Positions 37,018 through 37,269 of a stretch of DNA of 37,269 bases are shown here, piece after piece. Made by a program: the position numbers and the translations under genes. Numbering within the stretch: position 1 is the first letter of the stretch; each line of letters opens with the position of its first letter. The notes under the pieces are model-generated. The model was not told where the DNA came from. It was given only the letters and a program-made list of their open reading frames with translations, and did no database searches. Origin of the DNA: a virus. The DNA is taken from the IMG/VR virus record IMGVR_UViG_3300049919_000146, positions 1 to 37,269 of that record. One strand, given 5' to 3'.

Positions 37018-37269
37018 ATGCCCAACCAATATCAAGATGTCCGTAGATGGATGAGTTGACTGGAGTGGCCGCGCCCGAATAAAGCATCCATACGAGATTT
37101 GCTCCATCCTCAATTTTTTGCATTGATGGAAGCTGGTTTACTAAATCTCTTTCGCAAGCTACCCCAAGAGTTGTGATTGGCAAGGTTAAGAGAGGTTTAC
37201 ATAAACCTACTGCGTATTCACCTGAAACATATGAAGTCGAATGCTGAATAGTTTGAATTGATCTAATAC
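37016..37269 (-). CDS. Virion structural protein, 3' part of gene spanning the contig join
   Basis: The last 64 bases before the repeat complete the gene that begins at 833. The frame runs through the right copy of the terminal repeat and ends IGWA with TAA at 37018-37016, overlapping the ATG of the following gene. See the entry starting at base 1 for the product. Confidence 0.8.
   Translation of the reverse strand, partial: IRSIQTIQHSTSYVSGEYAVGLCKPLLTLPITTLGVACERDLVNQLPSMQKIEDGANLVWMLYSGAATPVNSSIYGHLDIGWA
37080..37269. repeat. Right copy of terminal direct repeat
   Basis: This segment repeats bases 1-190 with one difference (T at 37142 for C at 63). The difference is the third base of a codon (Val) in the join-spanning gene and silent, as expected for two members of a population joined in one assembly. 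Confidence 0.9.

Overview
The window looks like an essentially complete genome of a short-tailed (podovirus-like) double-stranded DNA phage, about 37.1 kb, cut open at an arbitrary point. Bases 1-190 recur at 37080-37269 with one mismatch, and one virion gene runs across the join, so the map closes into a circle of about 37,079 bp. I see no ribosomal or host housekeeping genes, no integrase, no DNA or RNA polymerase and no tRNA. The host is a Gram-negative bacterium: there are outer-membrane-type lipoproteins, several Sec signal peptides and an M15-type endolysin. The AT-leaning base composition and the exported tail-collar and fibre-like proteins resemble predatory Bdellovibrionota as I remember them, but that is only a weak guess.

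The layout is two opposed transcription units. From the divergent region at about 24353-24530, the late unit runs leftward on the minus strand: two lipoprotein/secreted proteins, a RusA-like resolvase, small and large terminase, portal, scaffold, coat, a small head protein, two head-to-tail connector proteins, a secreted collar protein, three ejection (internal virion) proteins, a series of tail/fibre proteins, a lysis cassette (membrane protein, lipoprotein, M15 peptidase), then further virion proteins crossing the join to 36240. A three-gene plus-strand island (19868-20780) interrupts this unit between portal and terminase.

The early unit runs rightward from 24531 to 36063. It holds a small Cro/CI-like regulator with a promoter placed for a leaderless message, a RecT-like annealing protein, a replication initiator-like protein with a G39P-like partner, an IbrA/IbrB-like pair (PAPS-reductase-family and ParB-like) preceded by a small protein that copies the IbrA C-terminal motif, a second HTH regulator, a DUF6948-like protein followed by a Gly-X repeat ORF, a DNA cytosine methyltransferase with a second long ORF overprinted in the +1 frame, a small zinc metallopeptidase-like protein, a repeat-bearing beta-helix-like protein, and a tail of very small proteins. 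Most early genes are joined by ATGA start/stop overlaps, so they are probably translationally coupled. The two units converge at about 36064-36239, where there is a 10-bp perfect inverted repeat.

Points most worth attention are the methyltransferase overprint, the duplicated N-terminus of the replication protein in a 44-residue ORF under apparent purifying selection, the free-standing IbrA C-terminal-like protein, and the signal peptides on Cys-rich virion proteins.
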